Source of the DNA: Jaltomata sinuosa
Taxonomy: Eukaryota > Streptophyta > Magnoliopsida > Solanales > Solanaceae
NCBI GenBank assembly: GCA_003996215.1
Contig: QJPP01001753.1
Location: 62,001 to 126,000 of the forward strand
Length of the DNA stretch: 64,000 bases
Direction of reading: 5' to 3'
Positions 1 through 11,289 of the stretch are shown here, piece by piece. Each line of letters begins with the position of its first letter. Positions within the stretch are counted from its first letter, which is position 1. The notes below the pieces were generated by a model that made no database searches, had not been told where the DNA came from, and was given only the letters and a program-made list of their open reading frames with translations. The position numbers and the translations under genes were made by a program.

Positions 1-165
1 ACCCAAAGCAAATATAATAGATACAAAAAAGTAAGTAGAACCTGTATCAAACAAAACAATAGCCATCAAATAATAGACAAAAATAGTATTTGTGATAACA
101 ATATCAGACGCCTCGGCCTCGGTCTTGCCTGGGAAGGCATAACAGAGAGCTCTATCATAAAGCTG
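1..165 (-). pseudogene. Ty3/gypsy aspartic protease fragment
   Basis: Read on the minus strand this stretch gives a gypsy gag/protease boundary: a segment like CYAFPGKTEAEASDIVI followed by LFDTGSTYFFVS. DTGST (codons at about 35-49) is the retropepsin active site. The same boundary occurs in element C near 48600-48720. The copy runs off the window on its left and stops abruptly at 166, where a CACTA-like end begins. It is not part of element A, which has its own protease at 5062-5340. Only about 50 codons are visible, so the lineage is not certain beyond chromovirus-like gypsy. Confidence 0.7.
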
Positions 166-500
166 CACTACAACATTTTAGGCCTAAGGCCACACTAAAT
201 CTGGACAACGCTTGTAAAGTGTTGTCTAAAACATTTTTGGATACACTTTTAAACCGTAGCCTTAATTTTTAGCTTTTGACCACGATAATATTGGCAACGT
301 CTATAAAGCGTGCTCTTTATTGGTATAATCTACACATTATAAGTATTGCCATATCATTATATAATTGACAACACTTATTTACACATAAGACTACACTTTT
401 AAAGTGTGCTATTTTTATAATTCTAAATACAATACTTTACAAGTGTTCCCTTATAGTTTTCCTAAATTTTTCACGAAAATTTATATTCCCTCCAACCTAT
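166..500 (+). mobile_element. CACTA-like transposon terminus with subterminal repeats
   Basis: The sequence switches at 166 from gypsy protease to CACTACAACATTTTAGG, the expected start of a plant CACTA (EnSpm) terminal inverted repeat, preceded by a possible 3-bp target copy (ctg). The next 270 bases hold several short variants of a motif around AAAGTGTTGTC, such as those near 205-228, 395-415 and 430-450, in both orientations. Clustered subterminal repeats of this sort are typical of CACTA ends. No matching TGTTGTAGTG end was found in the window and no transposase was recognised, so the extent of the element is unknown. A chance CACTA string is the alternative. Confidence 0.5.
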
Positions 501-2480
501 TTAGCTCTCCCTTCAATTTCTAATTGGCCAAAAAAATAACTCATAAAAAATAATTGATATTTTAGAAATCAGAAAACTATACTTGTCTCTACTCTTTTTC
601 CAGAAACTCTCTCGTCTCTACTCGTTTTTCAGAAAAATCAGAAAACCCTACTCTTTGCCCAAATCTCTTTGCCCAAACTTACACTGAAATCAGTGTTCTC
701 GTCTCCAATCTTTACCCAAATCTCTTTTCCCAAATTCATATAGAGTTCATGTCGTGATGCCCTTTTATCAAGTACAATTTTTTATCTTTTAAGATATGGG
801 TTTATTGCATGTCTATTTTTGACTTGTGGGTTTTGATTTTCTTGCCTTGTTGAAACAATTTCTGGGTTTTTTTTCTTGTTTACCGATGGGTTGGTTTTTG
901 ATTGTTTACCGATGGGTTTTTGCTTGTTTACACATGGATTTTTGCTTGTTTACCTATGGGTTTTTGCTTGTTTACCGATGAATTTTTGCTTGTTTACTGA
1001 TGGATTTTGCACCATTTATTGGTTTGGAATCATTGTTTCTGGATGTTAATTCTTCACATTTTATTTTTTCATTGTATGATTGATCACAATAGGAAAGAGA
1101 CCATATTATGAACCAAAAAAAATTGTTTGATTGTTAACTTTTGTGTTTTGGTTTCTGAGGTGCACAGGGCTTTCTTATGAATATAGAGCAGTCAACATTG
1201 ATAAAAGGAAATAATTCACTTCAGGTATTATGTTTGATTTTTTTTGCTAGCCATTCACCAGTATGAAATTCAGAAGTACCAAAGGCTTTTTTTGAGTGCA
1301 ATATTGTGTTGATAAAAAAGAAGATAGATATAATGAATTCCCATAGAAATTACTATGTGTAGTGGATAATTTCAGCCAAGAAATCTATTATTTGGGGTGA
1401 GCGCAAAATGTCTCTGCAGCATTTGAAATCGCGATAATAGTGTGTCAGATAGTCTAAAGATTTGCTAATCTAGCTCCTATCTGCTTAATTAGGCATAGAG
1501 ATAGTAGTCGCTATCATATTTGTTAGAATACAAACATTACTAGATGATATTGATGGTTCAACTACATGGCTCTTCCTAGTCTATGTAAGACCTTTAGGTG
1601 AAGCTTTTGCTTATAGCTCACGAGCCATGATTACGTATAAACAAAAATCTTATAGCTCTTGATTATTGTAGTGATGAACAGAAATAGAAATCATTTCAGT
1701 AAAGAGTATGAATAAAGTTGTTTGGCTATTTTGGGAACTTATAACACTAGTAGCTTATACCTAATGATTACTATAGTGATGGGAAGAACTAGAAACTATT
1801 TTCATGAAGAGTAAGATTAAGTCCTATTACTATTTTAGCAACTCATTACATTATCTTAAAAAAACTGAAAAAGGCATATCTTAAACTTCTTGTTAATTGC
1901 TCTGTGCCGGATGGTCCAGTATGACACATATATGTCTAGCTTGGATACTATTAATTTAGAGTCTTCTATTTGTGTTATTCAGGTATACATTCTCAAAAGA
2001 GAGGAATAGATCTGCATGGAGTTCATGTGAATTCTGATTCTTTAGGTACTTCACTTTCTCGATATATCTAATTTCATATTATTGCAGCTTTCAAATTTAT
2101 AGCGTTTATATGTTTTTTTCAATTTACTAGAGTTTTGTTCTTTTCATTTGTTGCAGCTTATTTCCTCTCTAATTATCAAAAGTCATTTTTCTCTGTTTGA
2201 CCTTTATAGTTATTCACCTCATCATTCTGGAAAGTCTTCTATATGATGGGAATAGGTTCACCTCTGAAGTGTCTTCTAAAGTATTTCCTTTGTCAAGTAA
2301 TCACAATAGTTAAATCCTCTTCCAAACTCTTTGATGTTCTTACCATGTTAAATGTTCAAAGTTGGTCCAAGCATAAGAAGAAAACAAAGACAGATAAAGC
2401 TACTCCAACACCTGTTATTGGAAAAAAATACATTGATCCTCAACCTCAAGCCATGAAAAAAGCAAAAACTAAACAAATAC
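500..2480. other. AT-rich DNA without recognisable gene
   Basis: No homology to the retroelements elsewhere in the window. A pyrimidine-rich stretch (570-740) precedes a short tandem repeat. Several short segments are bounded by AG and GT (about 1167-1222 and 1981-2045) and look like possible small exons in AT-rich introns, but no coding frame is convincing. It may be the interior of the CACTA-like element or captured host DNA. Confidence 0.4.
866..1006. repeat. Imperfect tandem repeat of about 22 bp
   Basis: Five to six diverged copies of TTTTTGCTTGTTTACCGATG follow one another. Unit length is 22 bp in the best copies (920-990) and somewhat irregular at the left end. Confidence 0.75.
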
Positions 2481-2489
2481 GTTCATCTA

Positions 2490-3124
2490 CAGTGCTTCCA
2501 GAATCAACTTTTTTATTTCTTCAACCCATACTAGCAGTATTTAAGGTTTTCACAACAGGTGATTCAGGCCAAATTTGATCAAAACTCTTTGTTGGTTTAT
2601 TGTTCTTATTTCCCTGCTACCTTAACTTCTCATACTCAAACTCAAACTTTCTGGAGAAATAAGTTAGTGAAGCCTCTTCAATAGTGTCAAAAGGGCTAAA
2701 CCACACTTTCTTCTGCTTAACTCGGTCTGTAATCACTGCTGCATATCTCTTGTCTGTTTGCCTATTTATTCCAAAAAAGCATCTCTTGGCTTTAGGATTC
2801 CAGCTTGTAATTGTATTACACCCATCAGATGATTCTTTGTCGTGGGCATTAGCCATTAAGCACGAGAATGTAGTCTATTATTGCCCAATAAAAGTTGTTG
2901 TGATTTTAAGCTCTGAGAGTTGTTTTTGCCAATGTAGTCTGTTAGTTTTATTTGGCCTACTAGTTTGTAACTTAAAAATTCATCTAGTTGGCCTACTAGT
3001 TCGTAACTTCAAAATTCATCTAGTTGGTCTACTAGTCCAAAACATTGTTGCAGTCTTCTCTACCTTAAATGAAGTTTCTGAGACTTCTGTACCTACCTCT
3101 AGGTTATTAGGCAGAAATTTCTGA
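2490..3124 (-). pseudogene. Broken AP2/ERF-like transcription factor fragment
   Basis: The minus frame from 2856 to 2617 (79 codons) aligns by eye with an AP2/ERF DNA-binding domain: CFFGINRQTDKRYAAVITD, then KKVWFSPFDTIEEAS, then YFSRKFEFE. These match the pattern YRGVRxR..G+.AAEI.D, K.VWLGTFDTxEEA and AYD/YF of the family, with YRG, AEI and WLGTF altered. A TAG at 2617-2619 ends the frame, but the same frame continues with FDQIWPESPVVKTLN to about 2515, which looks protein-like. Upstream, another frame (about 3120-3020) reads EVSETSFKVEK and TSRPTR, resembling the RPTRKI motif N-terminal to the domain in CRF-type ERFs, then hits stops and a 36-bp repeat. Stops on both sides and between parts make this a pseudogene or captured fragment. 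Family assignment is from memory of the motif. Confidence 0.55.
2954..3038. repeat. 36-bp tandem repeat, about 2.4 copies
   Basis: Units start at 2954, 2990 and 3026 with exact 36-bp spacing, the third partial. On the minus strand each unit contains the codons TSRPTR, so the repeat duplicated a piece of the ERF-like reading frame. Each full unit also contains an in-frame TGA. Confidence 0.8.
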
Positions 3125-3877
3125 ATAACTTATATTAAACTGAAAAACTAAGGGAATCTGAACAATTTTCAAGCATTCATTTAAAATCACTAATAGTAGT
3201 TAACTGAGAGGGCTATGATCAGTCAATGAGAGACAATAGTATACTTTCCTAGGATGATTTAAATGAAAACTTAGTTTATTTTTTTAAAACTTCTATTTGG
3301 CTAAGGTTGTCAATTTTCTTTAACTAGATAACGACTGAAGTAAATTAAGTATTGTACATGTTTTAAGTTTAAATCCTGTTTATAACCCGAATCTGCTTCT
3401 TGTTAGAATTGCTTAATCTAGATTAGCTCATTTAGTTTTTATAAGTTTCTAAGGATATATTTATCATCAAATCATTTGTCTGCATCCCTTTTAAACTAGT
3501 AAAGATGAGTTGGTCAAGTTGTTGAGCTTGTCTAAAATACATGAGTACTTAAAAATCTGATTCTTCTTGCCTGCTTTAGATCAAGACCACTGTTTGTCTA
3601 AATTTAAATTACTTGGTATGAATAGTTAATTAAGTAAAGGGAGGTAGCATGAACAAGTTTTGAGCATTCATTTAACCTAACTGTGTAAATCAGTTAGTTT
3701 ACTATATGGCCGAGTAGCCTAAACATGTGTCTTCCGAGACAAAACTTTTGACTTTTAGAACTTTGAGAGCAACCTGATTTCATTCTTATAAGTACCTAAG
3801 TGTAGGAAAATATATAGAATACATACTTTAATTTGTAGAATCAACTAGAAAAATATATAGAATACATGGCATCTGCT
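3125..3877. other. AT-rich intergenic stretch
   Basis: No reading frame, terminal repeat or match to other parts of the window was recognised. Base composition is uniformly AT-rich, like the flanking ERF-like region. Confidence 0.5.
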
Positions 3878-4111
3878 TCAAAGATTTGTAATATTAAACA
3901 TAGTAGCAGGGTCTATACATGAAGCAGTAACCCTTCTAATGGACATGACCCCTTCTTTATCAGCCTGCAAAATATCTTCTAATGATGTGGGGGTGTCCCA
4001 AAATAGTTGCATTGATAAAGTAGTAGTAGCAGAGTTGTCCTCAGTGATAGTAGCTATATGAATTAATCTATCAGCTAGAATGTTTTGTTCTCTGTAGACA
4101 TGGGAGACCAT
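3878..4111 (-). pseudogene. RNase H-like C-terminal fragment (LINE-type)
   Basis: The frame begins MVSHVYREQNILADRL. HxYREQNxxAD is the hallmark end of the RVT_3 RNase H fold found at the C-terminus of plant LINE polyproteins and in stand-alone host proteins of that family: the His and the final Asp are the recognisable residues. The N-terminal three quarters of the domain and any reverse transcriptase are absent. A frame continues a few codons upstream (DRKP) past the ATG, so the start is not real. Probably a truncated LINE, less likely a captured host RNase H-like gene. Confidence 0.5.
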
Positions 4112-4505
4112 TGGTTTTCTATCCGGAAGCTGTTGGTTTTCTATCCTTCCCTACAAGCAGCCAAAATATAGAAGTTAGAGCAAACACATCATTAAAATTA
4201 ATACTTACGACTTCTCTTCAAACTTAGGTTCTCTAGCTTTTATTCTTGAGGTACATAGACTACACCATTTTTTTGATAATTTCAGGCTATCTAGCAACCA
4301 ACAATTGTGAACTACAGAAAAGAGCCTTGTAACATGATCTAATTGTGTTTTATATGTGCTTGTTTAACAATGGATGGTTAATCAATTTGTTCAGCAGACA
4401 TAGCAAATTAGCAATGTAGGCTACATGTTTATTGGCGTCTGGATGTGAACTAGCAATGTGAACTACAAAAAGAGCCTTGGATGTTTATTGTTCAGTAGGC
4501 TACAT
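4112..4505. other. Unassigned DNA up to element A
   Basis: Contains two near copies of a segment around AACTACAAAAAGAGCCTTGG (near 4308-4330 and 4459-4482) and a short duplicated GGTTTTCTATCC at 4114 and 4135. Ends where the reverse transcriptase of element A starts without a recognisable terminal repeat. Confidence 0.5.
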
Positions 4506-5340
4506 GATCAAATAAGTCATCTATGCATGGCATCGGATACCTATTCTTCACAGTCACCTTATTCACCTACCTATAATCAATACACATCTGTGTTAACCCA
4601 TCTTTCTTCTTCATAAACAAAATAGGAGCACCCCAAGGCGACACACTCGGCCTAATTAAACCCTTAGCTAACAAGTCCTCGAGATGATCCTTAAGCTCCC
4701 TCAACTAAGCTTGAGACATACGGTAAGGAGTAATAGAAATGGGCCTGGTGTTCAGCTCTAAATCAATAGCAAAATCAATATCTCTCGTAGGTGGAAGGCA
4801 TGGTAGGTCGGTCGGAAACACATCTAGGAAATGTCTAACCACAGGAACTGACTCAGGAGAATAAGTGTCATCACTAGCATCTCAGACATATGCTAGATAA
4901 GCCAAACAACCGTGAGAAATCAACTTCCTAGCACGAAGGCAAGAAATGATCCCAGACGGTGCGCGGTTAAATGAACCCTGCCATACAACTGGGGATACTC
5001 CGGGCATGGCTATGGAAATGGTCTTGGTATAACAATCCAAAACCGCTCGATGAAAGGATAACTAGTCTATGCACAGAATCACATCAAAATCTAACATATC
5101 TAGGATCATCAATTCACCCCAAGTCTCCAAATCACCGATAACAATCATACAGGATCTCACAACCCGATCCACTACTAAAGAATCTCCTACTGGGTTCCAA
5201 ACAAATATAGGCATAGATAACAGCTCACTAGCCAACCCCAAACAAGGCATAAAGTAGGCAGATACATATGGACACATAGATCTAGGATCAAACAAAGCTA
5301 AAGTAGACTGGCGGCATACAAAAATTGTACCTGTGATCAC
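4506..5340 (-). pseudogene. Element A protease and partial reverse transcriptase
   Basis: The upper part (5340-5062) reads MITGTIFVCRQSTLALFDPR then a flap-region segment DMLDFDVIL. The retropepsin signature, DPGST in elements B and C, is here DPRSM, so the active site is altered. Lower down, in a frame broken by stops, come the RT entry motifs LRELKDHLEDLL, GLIRPSVSPWGAPILF and MCIDYR..NKVTVKNRYPMP. The frame is lost at 4506 before the catalytic FIDD motif. Polyprotein start is upstream in gag. Confidence 0.75.
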
Positions 5341-5544
5341 ACTATCCGAGGCCTCTGCCTCTGGTCTCCCAAGGACCGCATAAAACTTACACCAACCTCT
5401 ACCGGACCGATCGCCATCCCTACCACATGTACTACCTCACTGGGAACCACCACGACCCTGAACACCACCTCCTCTAGCCGGTGGCTGCACTGCTCTAATA
5501 GGCTGAGCGGTCGGCTGCACTGTACCCCGCTGGGGGTAATCTCT

Positions 5545-6842
5545 AGCATAGTGACTAATGACTCCACACTCATAATAAGGCCATGATGGCCCACCCTTAC
5601 TGGATGCACCGGTGTGTCCACCATGGCCTGATGCCCCAGAAGATGTACCCCTCAGAGTCTGACCACTATAACCCTGCTGACTACTCCGACCTTGCTCAAA
5701 CTGAGACCCACCGGAAGCCTAAAGTGAAGCCTGAACTGGTCGACTAGTCTGAACCTGGTGTTGCTGTTGCTGATACCCTCAGCCCCACTGGCCTGAACCT
5801 CTACCACCACCATGAGAACTAGTGAAACTACCCTGCTAATGGGGCCTCTTATCCCTAGCCCCAAGATCATAATGGTGCAAATCCTCTATGTACGGACATT
5901 ATCTGCGATAGCCTGAAATGATCGACCACCAGCAACTAATATTTTAGTTGTCTATCTAAGCTCTGTCCATAACCCTCAAACAAATATATGGACTCTTCCG
6001 GGCTTGGTAGGTATGATCATAGTCCCAAATGGAGCAAGTTGGTGAAACTGAATCTCGTACTCAGATACAGTCATAGATCCCTGTATAAGTCTAGTAAACT
6101 GCTCCCTGTGACGCTCTCTATCACTTTGTGGCAAGAACATGGCCATAAAGGCCTCACAAAACTCTATCCAAGATAATGAAGGAAATGAATATGGTAGGTA
6201 AGCTACCTGGGCCCTCCACCATAACTTGGCTGGATCCTCTAACTGATAATTAGTATATCCAACTTTGTGAGTCTCCAACAACCCCAATTGATGTAGCATC
6301 TCCTCACAAGTAGTAATGAAGTCATGTGGATCCTGACCAGAAGTACCAGCAAACCTCGACGGCGCCAATCTCAGAAATCTACCCAGAGCCTTCTGCTTCA
6401 TCTCTGTCATCACTGGGCGAGAAGCAAAAGGCTATGCAACAGAAGGTACCGAAAGAACCTCAACACAGGGAGCCACAGAAGCAGGTTGTGCTCCTAAACT
6501 CTATACATTTAGGGCTATCCCCTGAGCGGATATTTGTGATACCTCAATCATACCCAACAACTGAAGAAGTAAACCCAGAATATCTGACAAAGGAGTTGGG
6601 GCTGAAGCTGGTACAGAAATTGGTGTTAGCACCGGTGGTACCTGGGTTGTCCCTTGGTCCACAGGCTGCTGCTTTTGGACTAACTCGGGTTTAATCTCGA
6701 TCTCAAGAGCTCTAACTGGTGACGCTGATCGGGCACGTCCCTGACCTCTACCTCTATGACCTCTCCAGCCCTTAGCAAGAGTCAGGTATGCTGGGGCCGA
6801 AATCTCTCCCTCACTCGCTACCAAAGATGTTGTACGAGCCAT
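5545..6842 (-). pseudogene. Element A gag
   Basis: ATG at 6842 gives MARTTSLVASEGEIS, the usual chromovirus gag start about 200 bases inside the primer site. A Pro-rich linker follows (to about 6500). The capsid core reads FAGTSGQDPHDFITTCEEML, LEDPAKLWWRAQVAY and QFTRLIQGSMTVSEYE (6413-5976) after a frame change near 6450. The zinc knuckle near 5550-5595 reads YYECGVISHYARDYP: compared with CX2CX4HX4C the first and last Cys have become Tyr, which would abolish zinc binding. Frameshifts between 6413, 5870 and 5624 confirm decay. Confidence 0.8.
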
Positions 6843-7036
6843 CTGCGAAAGAGTGAAGTAGAACAAATGAGATTCCAAGAAACCATTTAGGATAAGACAC
6901 ACGATATAGAAGCAACAAAAGATCCATGTTTCCTAAGATGCCATTTTAGTCTCCCAAAGACTACAAACGTCTCCACCCCAATTCACAGGACTCTACTAGA
7001 CATTGGATCCTATACCGATGACACTGGTGAACCTAG

Positions 7037-7048
7037 TCTCTGATATCA
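7037..7048 (-). promoter_or_regulatory. Element A primer binding site (tRNA-iMet, degenerate)
   Basis: Minus-strand TGATATCAGAGA, against the canonical TGGTATCAGAGC, three bases inside the LTR end. Three differences. Confidence 0.7.
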
Positions 7049-7216
7049 ATCTATCACGACCCCATTTATCAGGATATGATGGCACCTACAACCCCCTTTA
7101 GGCGTACCAATTTCCGTAGCCCGGAACGGTTAGCAATGGGCTACTGACTAACAAGCAAGCGGAAGAACATATAAATAGCATAAGCAAAGGAACAAGGTAA
7201 AGAAAATAAGCAATAA

Positions 7217-7218
<2 letters not shown>

Positions 7219-7255
<37 letters not shown>
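7219..7255. repeat. (AT)n microsatellite
   Basis: About 18 perfect AT dinucleotides inside the element A LTR. Confidence 0.95.
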
Positions 7256-7257
<2 letters not shown>

Positions 7258-9864
7258 AAATCTAAGCCATCCACAGGGTGGTATCACAGTATAAGATTCA
7301 CTACTACATAAACAGAGTACAAGGGTCTAAAAGAATACACATATGTCTCTGAATAACAAAAGTGTATGTTATACAAAAAAAGAGATAAAAGCTAAGCTCC
7401 AACCGCTAGGAACTCACCTCAGTCTCAGATAGTCCAAAATCACCACACACGAATCTCCACAAGTCAGTGGTGATGGCCCACACTAGGATCTGCACTAGGA
7501 AGATGCAGAGTATAGTATGAGCATCAACTGCAAAGCAACGGGTACCTAGTAGGCATCATAGGCCGACTGAGCGCATATAAGATATAAAAGTAGTAAATAG
7601 CAGAAAGCAAAGAAAGTAGTCACAGAAGCAATGAATAAGTACACGGAAGCTAGCACAGAAAGAATACAAGGAGAACAATCATGCTCGGCTAGCTACTAGA
7701 AATGTACATCACAGAACATAGGTGAAGGAAAGAAGAACGCACCTGGGATCTTTTCAATAACAATATATATAAAGAGAGTTTTAGGAAAATAGATGGTATA
7801 TTGGTAACCTCAAGTAAAAGGAAAGAAAGGAAAGCAAATAAATGTACTCATGCTTGAAACCCAATTCTACTAACTAAAATATGCCAATAATACAACTCTC
7901 AAATCAGGAATAATCAATCGATAACCCAATTGTAATCATAAAGTGAACCAGAAGTAAAAATAACACAACTCCCAAGTGCAATTATAGAATAAGAACACCA
8001 GTGTATCCATAATAAGAACCAACACTATGATAGGATAGTAATAAGTCTACCTACAGTCCCAACGAGCACCCATACACCCGAGAAACACCTATAAGTGAAT
8101 ACAAACCCTCCGGCATCCCATACTACCGGAGCGTACACTCAATAAATAGCAAACAAGGGTTGAATCATACACAAATGAATGATATGATGCAATAGTGAAA
8201 AACAGGTGGAATAGTATCTCTGTATGTACCTCATCCGGTGCATAGAGGCCCAGTAGGTAGGATCTATTGAAGGACACTGCCCGTATACCTCAACTACACT
8301 GTATACCCCTCCTCTGGCACACGCAGCACGTAGCCCCTAGTTCAGATCGGCAAGGTCCATGGAGGTCCTCCACCACATACCGAATCTCAGAATCTTAATA
8401 TAGTACTCCGGTGTGTATCTAGATCCAAAACAGTAACCAAAGTCTCAAAATGTGTGCCCAGAGTCTATCCGGGTCTAAATCAGTGAATCAAGTCTCAAAA
8501 ACCCCATTAAGGGTGCCCGTGCATAACGGGGTCTAAAACAGTAATAAAACAGTCTGATGCTCGACTCGACTGAGTCTAGTATCATCTCAAATCAATGGTA
8601 AAGCATGTCTATCACTACAGCTCAGCTAAGTCTAGTATAAGTATGAAAATTGGTGATAAAATCATTATTTTAACTCTTTTACCCCAAGAAGATCCACAAA
8701 ATAAATTCCAAAACCTTCCATAACCAATTTTATCAAAAAGGGCCCTCGGGGTCATGCAAGGTTTAGAAAACCATTTATAGTGAGCCCGCAGCCAAAACAA
8801 TAGTAAAACATGCAGAAAATCTCTTTATATGCATGCTTATGGTATTCCCAAACACAAACAATAGCTCAACGGCTCACAATCAACCTATCGGTCCTGCACA
8901 GGCTCCGATCACTCTACAACATATATAACCATCTTATAATCATAGTATCAATGTATGGGACACACGGACATTCCCAAATAAATGGCCTTCTATGGTCCAT
9001 AGTCAAATACAAGGCCACACAGGACCACAAGGGTGATACTACCAACTACAATGAATACTACAACCATAGAAGCAAAAATAAGAAAGATATGAAGAAGCGG
9101 ACAAGGTATGGGGTGCCAAGCTAATAAAACCCAACTGAAGGATGCTAATTAGTACAATTATAGCCTATATATGCAAAGTTTAGTAGAGAGGAAACCATAA
9201 CCTACTTGTGGTCCCATGACAAACTGCTAGAACGATGATGTCCAAGCCCGAACCGCTCCGAGAAGCTCCGAACTGCAATCAAACTATCATAATCATAAAC
9301 TATGCATTAAAATAAGACTAATGATACCTATTTTGCTAAAAGTATAGACGGGCCAAAATTCGGGTCAAGAGCGAGAACGTAGGGCCCACAACCTAAAACA
9401 TGAAACAAAAAAGCGCACGACAATCACAATACTCATGTGAGTGCATGCTAAAAAATGAAGCAGATTTAGCCAAGAAAAGAGCTCAAAACAGCCCACTCAA
9501 CTAAAGAATAAAAGGAGGAATTTAAAGAAGAAAAGCTGGAATAAAAGTAAGAATTTACCTACCACGAGGAGACGAAACAAGTCTTCGTAATGAATTCCAT
9601 GGAGCCACGAGCAAATAATCCCAAATTGAGCAACTACAACCAAGAATTTCACCCAAGCTTAAGAAAGTTCATCAATGGAGGTTAACTATTGAGAAGAAGC
9701 TTTTGGGGAAGAAGCTGACTAACCAAAACGAAGGGGGAAGCAAGATAATCCACCAATTTGTGAATTTCCAAGTCAAGAACTGATTTGTAAGCAACCTTAG
9801 GTGAGGGAAATGAGTTTAGAATTGAGAGAAATAGAGAGAAATGGCTAGAAAATTGTGAAGGAAA

Positions 9865-9874
9865 CAATATAAGG
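9865..9874 (-). promoter_or_regulatory. Likely TATA box of element A LTR
   Basis: Minus strand CCTTATATTG, immediately downstream in the transcript direction of the CpG-rich array at 9880-10140, the same arrangement as in LTRs of B, C and D. Confidence 0.45.
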
Positions 9875-9879
9875 GTCTG

Positions 9880-10140
9880 GTCGCAGGCTAGGACCATTGG
9901 TGCTGGAGGGGCACTATTGCGCTGAAGGCAAGCAAGACGGGCGACGTCATTGGCGCTGGCAAGGTGCCATCGTGCTGGAGGCCCAAAGGCGCATGCAATC
10001 GCGCTAAATGAGCATCGTTGGCACTGGCGGACAGGCAGAGGCCTAGGCACTATAGACAATGACAGGGCTCCATTAGCGCTGAAGGAAGGAGCGGGCTAGC
10101 GTGATTGCACTACCTGGGCGCCATTGGCGCTGAAGGCCTG
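9880..10140. repeat. CpG-rich short-repeat array in element A U3
   Basis: Diverged copies of ATTGCGCTGAAGGC and CATTGGCGCTGG alternate for about 260 bases in an otherwise AT-rich LTR. The cluster is equivalent to those of B and C but longer and more degenerate. Confidence 0.7.
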
Positions 10141-10703
10141 CCTTCTGCAGAAAATTAGGAATATCTAAAACTTAAATGGGGTATTTCGGGCACAATCGAA
10201 ACCCAATACTAACAAACCAAACATTCTACTAGAGTAAAAACGACGTTCTGGACTCAACAAAATCGATGAAACTTCCATACGAGGTCATTTCTGAGGAATG
10301 TTGACCCAAGTCAACACTAGCTAAAACCAACCAAACACCTAAAATGAACTCGGCTCACCCGAGACTCGAACCAGACACCTACCTAACCTAATAACAACAT
10401 TCTAGAGCTAATGGAATTGTCGAATTTTGAATTTGATGCTCCGATCATCTGAAGTTGAGTAAAGTCAAACTTCTAACACTAATTGGCCTGAAAATACAAA
10501 AAGCAACACAAAACCCAACTGGAAGTTCTCAAGCCTTGACTAATGGTCCAACTAAACCAAACTACATGTTCCAGAGCTAACAGAACTGTCGAAATTTGAT
10601 TCTGAGCATGCTAGCTAAAAATGTTGACTAAAGTCACTAATTTCCTAAGTTTAAGCACTAAAACAGGGAAACAACCATAAAGACCAAACGAACGGTCATT
10701 ACA

Positions 10704-11289
10704 CGCATTCACGCGAACATGCCCATGCGACCCAAGTGACGCGCAAGCGAAGGACAAGAGGAAAGGGGGCGGATGGAACTGTTGTGCACACGCGGCCGAG
10801 CCCATGCGTGGGCGTAGTCCTGCTGGTTCCATGACAGCAACCAGCTATCAACAGCTATGCCAACACAAGAATTTTCTCCAATGAACCCTCAGGAACACAT
10901 TCGGGGTCCCGCGAGCACAAACAAGCTGACCTATTCAACTAAAAATGGCATTCCAGACTCAACAAAATTGATGAAAATTCCAATGGAGGTCGATTAAATG
11001 AAAAGTGGGATCTACGCTAAAAAAACAACTTTAGGCTAACTTTTCCAAAATAGAACACCATTTCCTAAAAAAAGTTTGAAAGCCTTAAGACCCAAACCAA
11101 AGGTCCCTTTAGCCCAAAGTCGACATTCTAGAGCTAACAGTGCTGACGTAATTTCCATTCGAGGTCGTCTTCTCCGAATATTGACCAAAGTTAAACTTCT
11201 AAGTTCAACTGGCTAAAAAACACAAAACACAAGACAAAACAAAATCAAAAGCTCCCAGACCCTGACCAAGGGTTCATCTAGACAAAAAT
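10704..11289 (-). repeat. LTR fragment A2, left part
   Basis: Resembles the U3 half of the A/B/C LTR type but carries its own GC-rich cluster (10704-10815, motifs such as CGAGCCCATGCGTGGGCG). It breaks at 11289 where element B is inserted and resumes at 22424. Its 3' portion (in + orientation, the left part) is missing, either because element A inserted here or through recombination. Confidence 0.65.

Larger units (their letters stand above)
4506..10703 (-). mobile_element. Element A: truncated Del/Tekay-like chromovirus
   Basis: Minus-strand Ty3/gypsy element with 5' LTR at 7052-10703, primer site at 7037-7048, gag at about 5545-6842, protease at about 5062-5340 and the first part of the reverse transcriptase down to 4506. 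The rest of RT, RNase H, integrase and the 3' LTR are missing: the break at about 4506 lies within the conserved IDDLFD segment of RT. Family call rests on the initiator-Met primer site, gag sequence and RT motifs shared with elements B and C. It abuts fragment A2 at about 10703. Confidence 0.8.
7052..10703 (-). repeat. Element A 5' LTR
   Basis: Starts (plus strand) TATCACGACCCC next to the primer site, corresponding to TGTCACGACCC of the other copies, and ends GGTCATTACA. Length 3652, close to the 3483 and 3542 of element C. Content matches element C LTRs along most of its length. Compared with C, about 110 bases just before the end are missing, so the end point could instead be a recombination junction with fragment A2. 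No gene inside: small open frames here are not conserved. Confidence 0.75.

Noticed and set aside
1665..1676. ATTGTAGTGA as a possible second CACTA end
   Set aside because: Too short a match to the reverse complement of the start and no repeated subterminal motifs nearby.
2243..2578. Plus-strand frame of 111 codons with Lys-rich centre
   Set aside because: Overlaps antisense sequence that continues the ERF-like frame; no domain recognised.
7219..7255. AT run as a possible origin or promoter
   Set aside because: Simple dinucleotide repeat inside an LTR; similar runs occur at 41826 and 31380.
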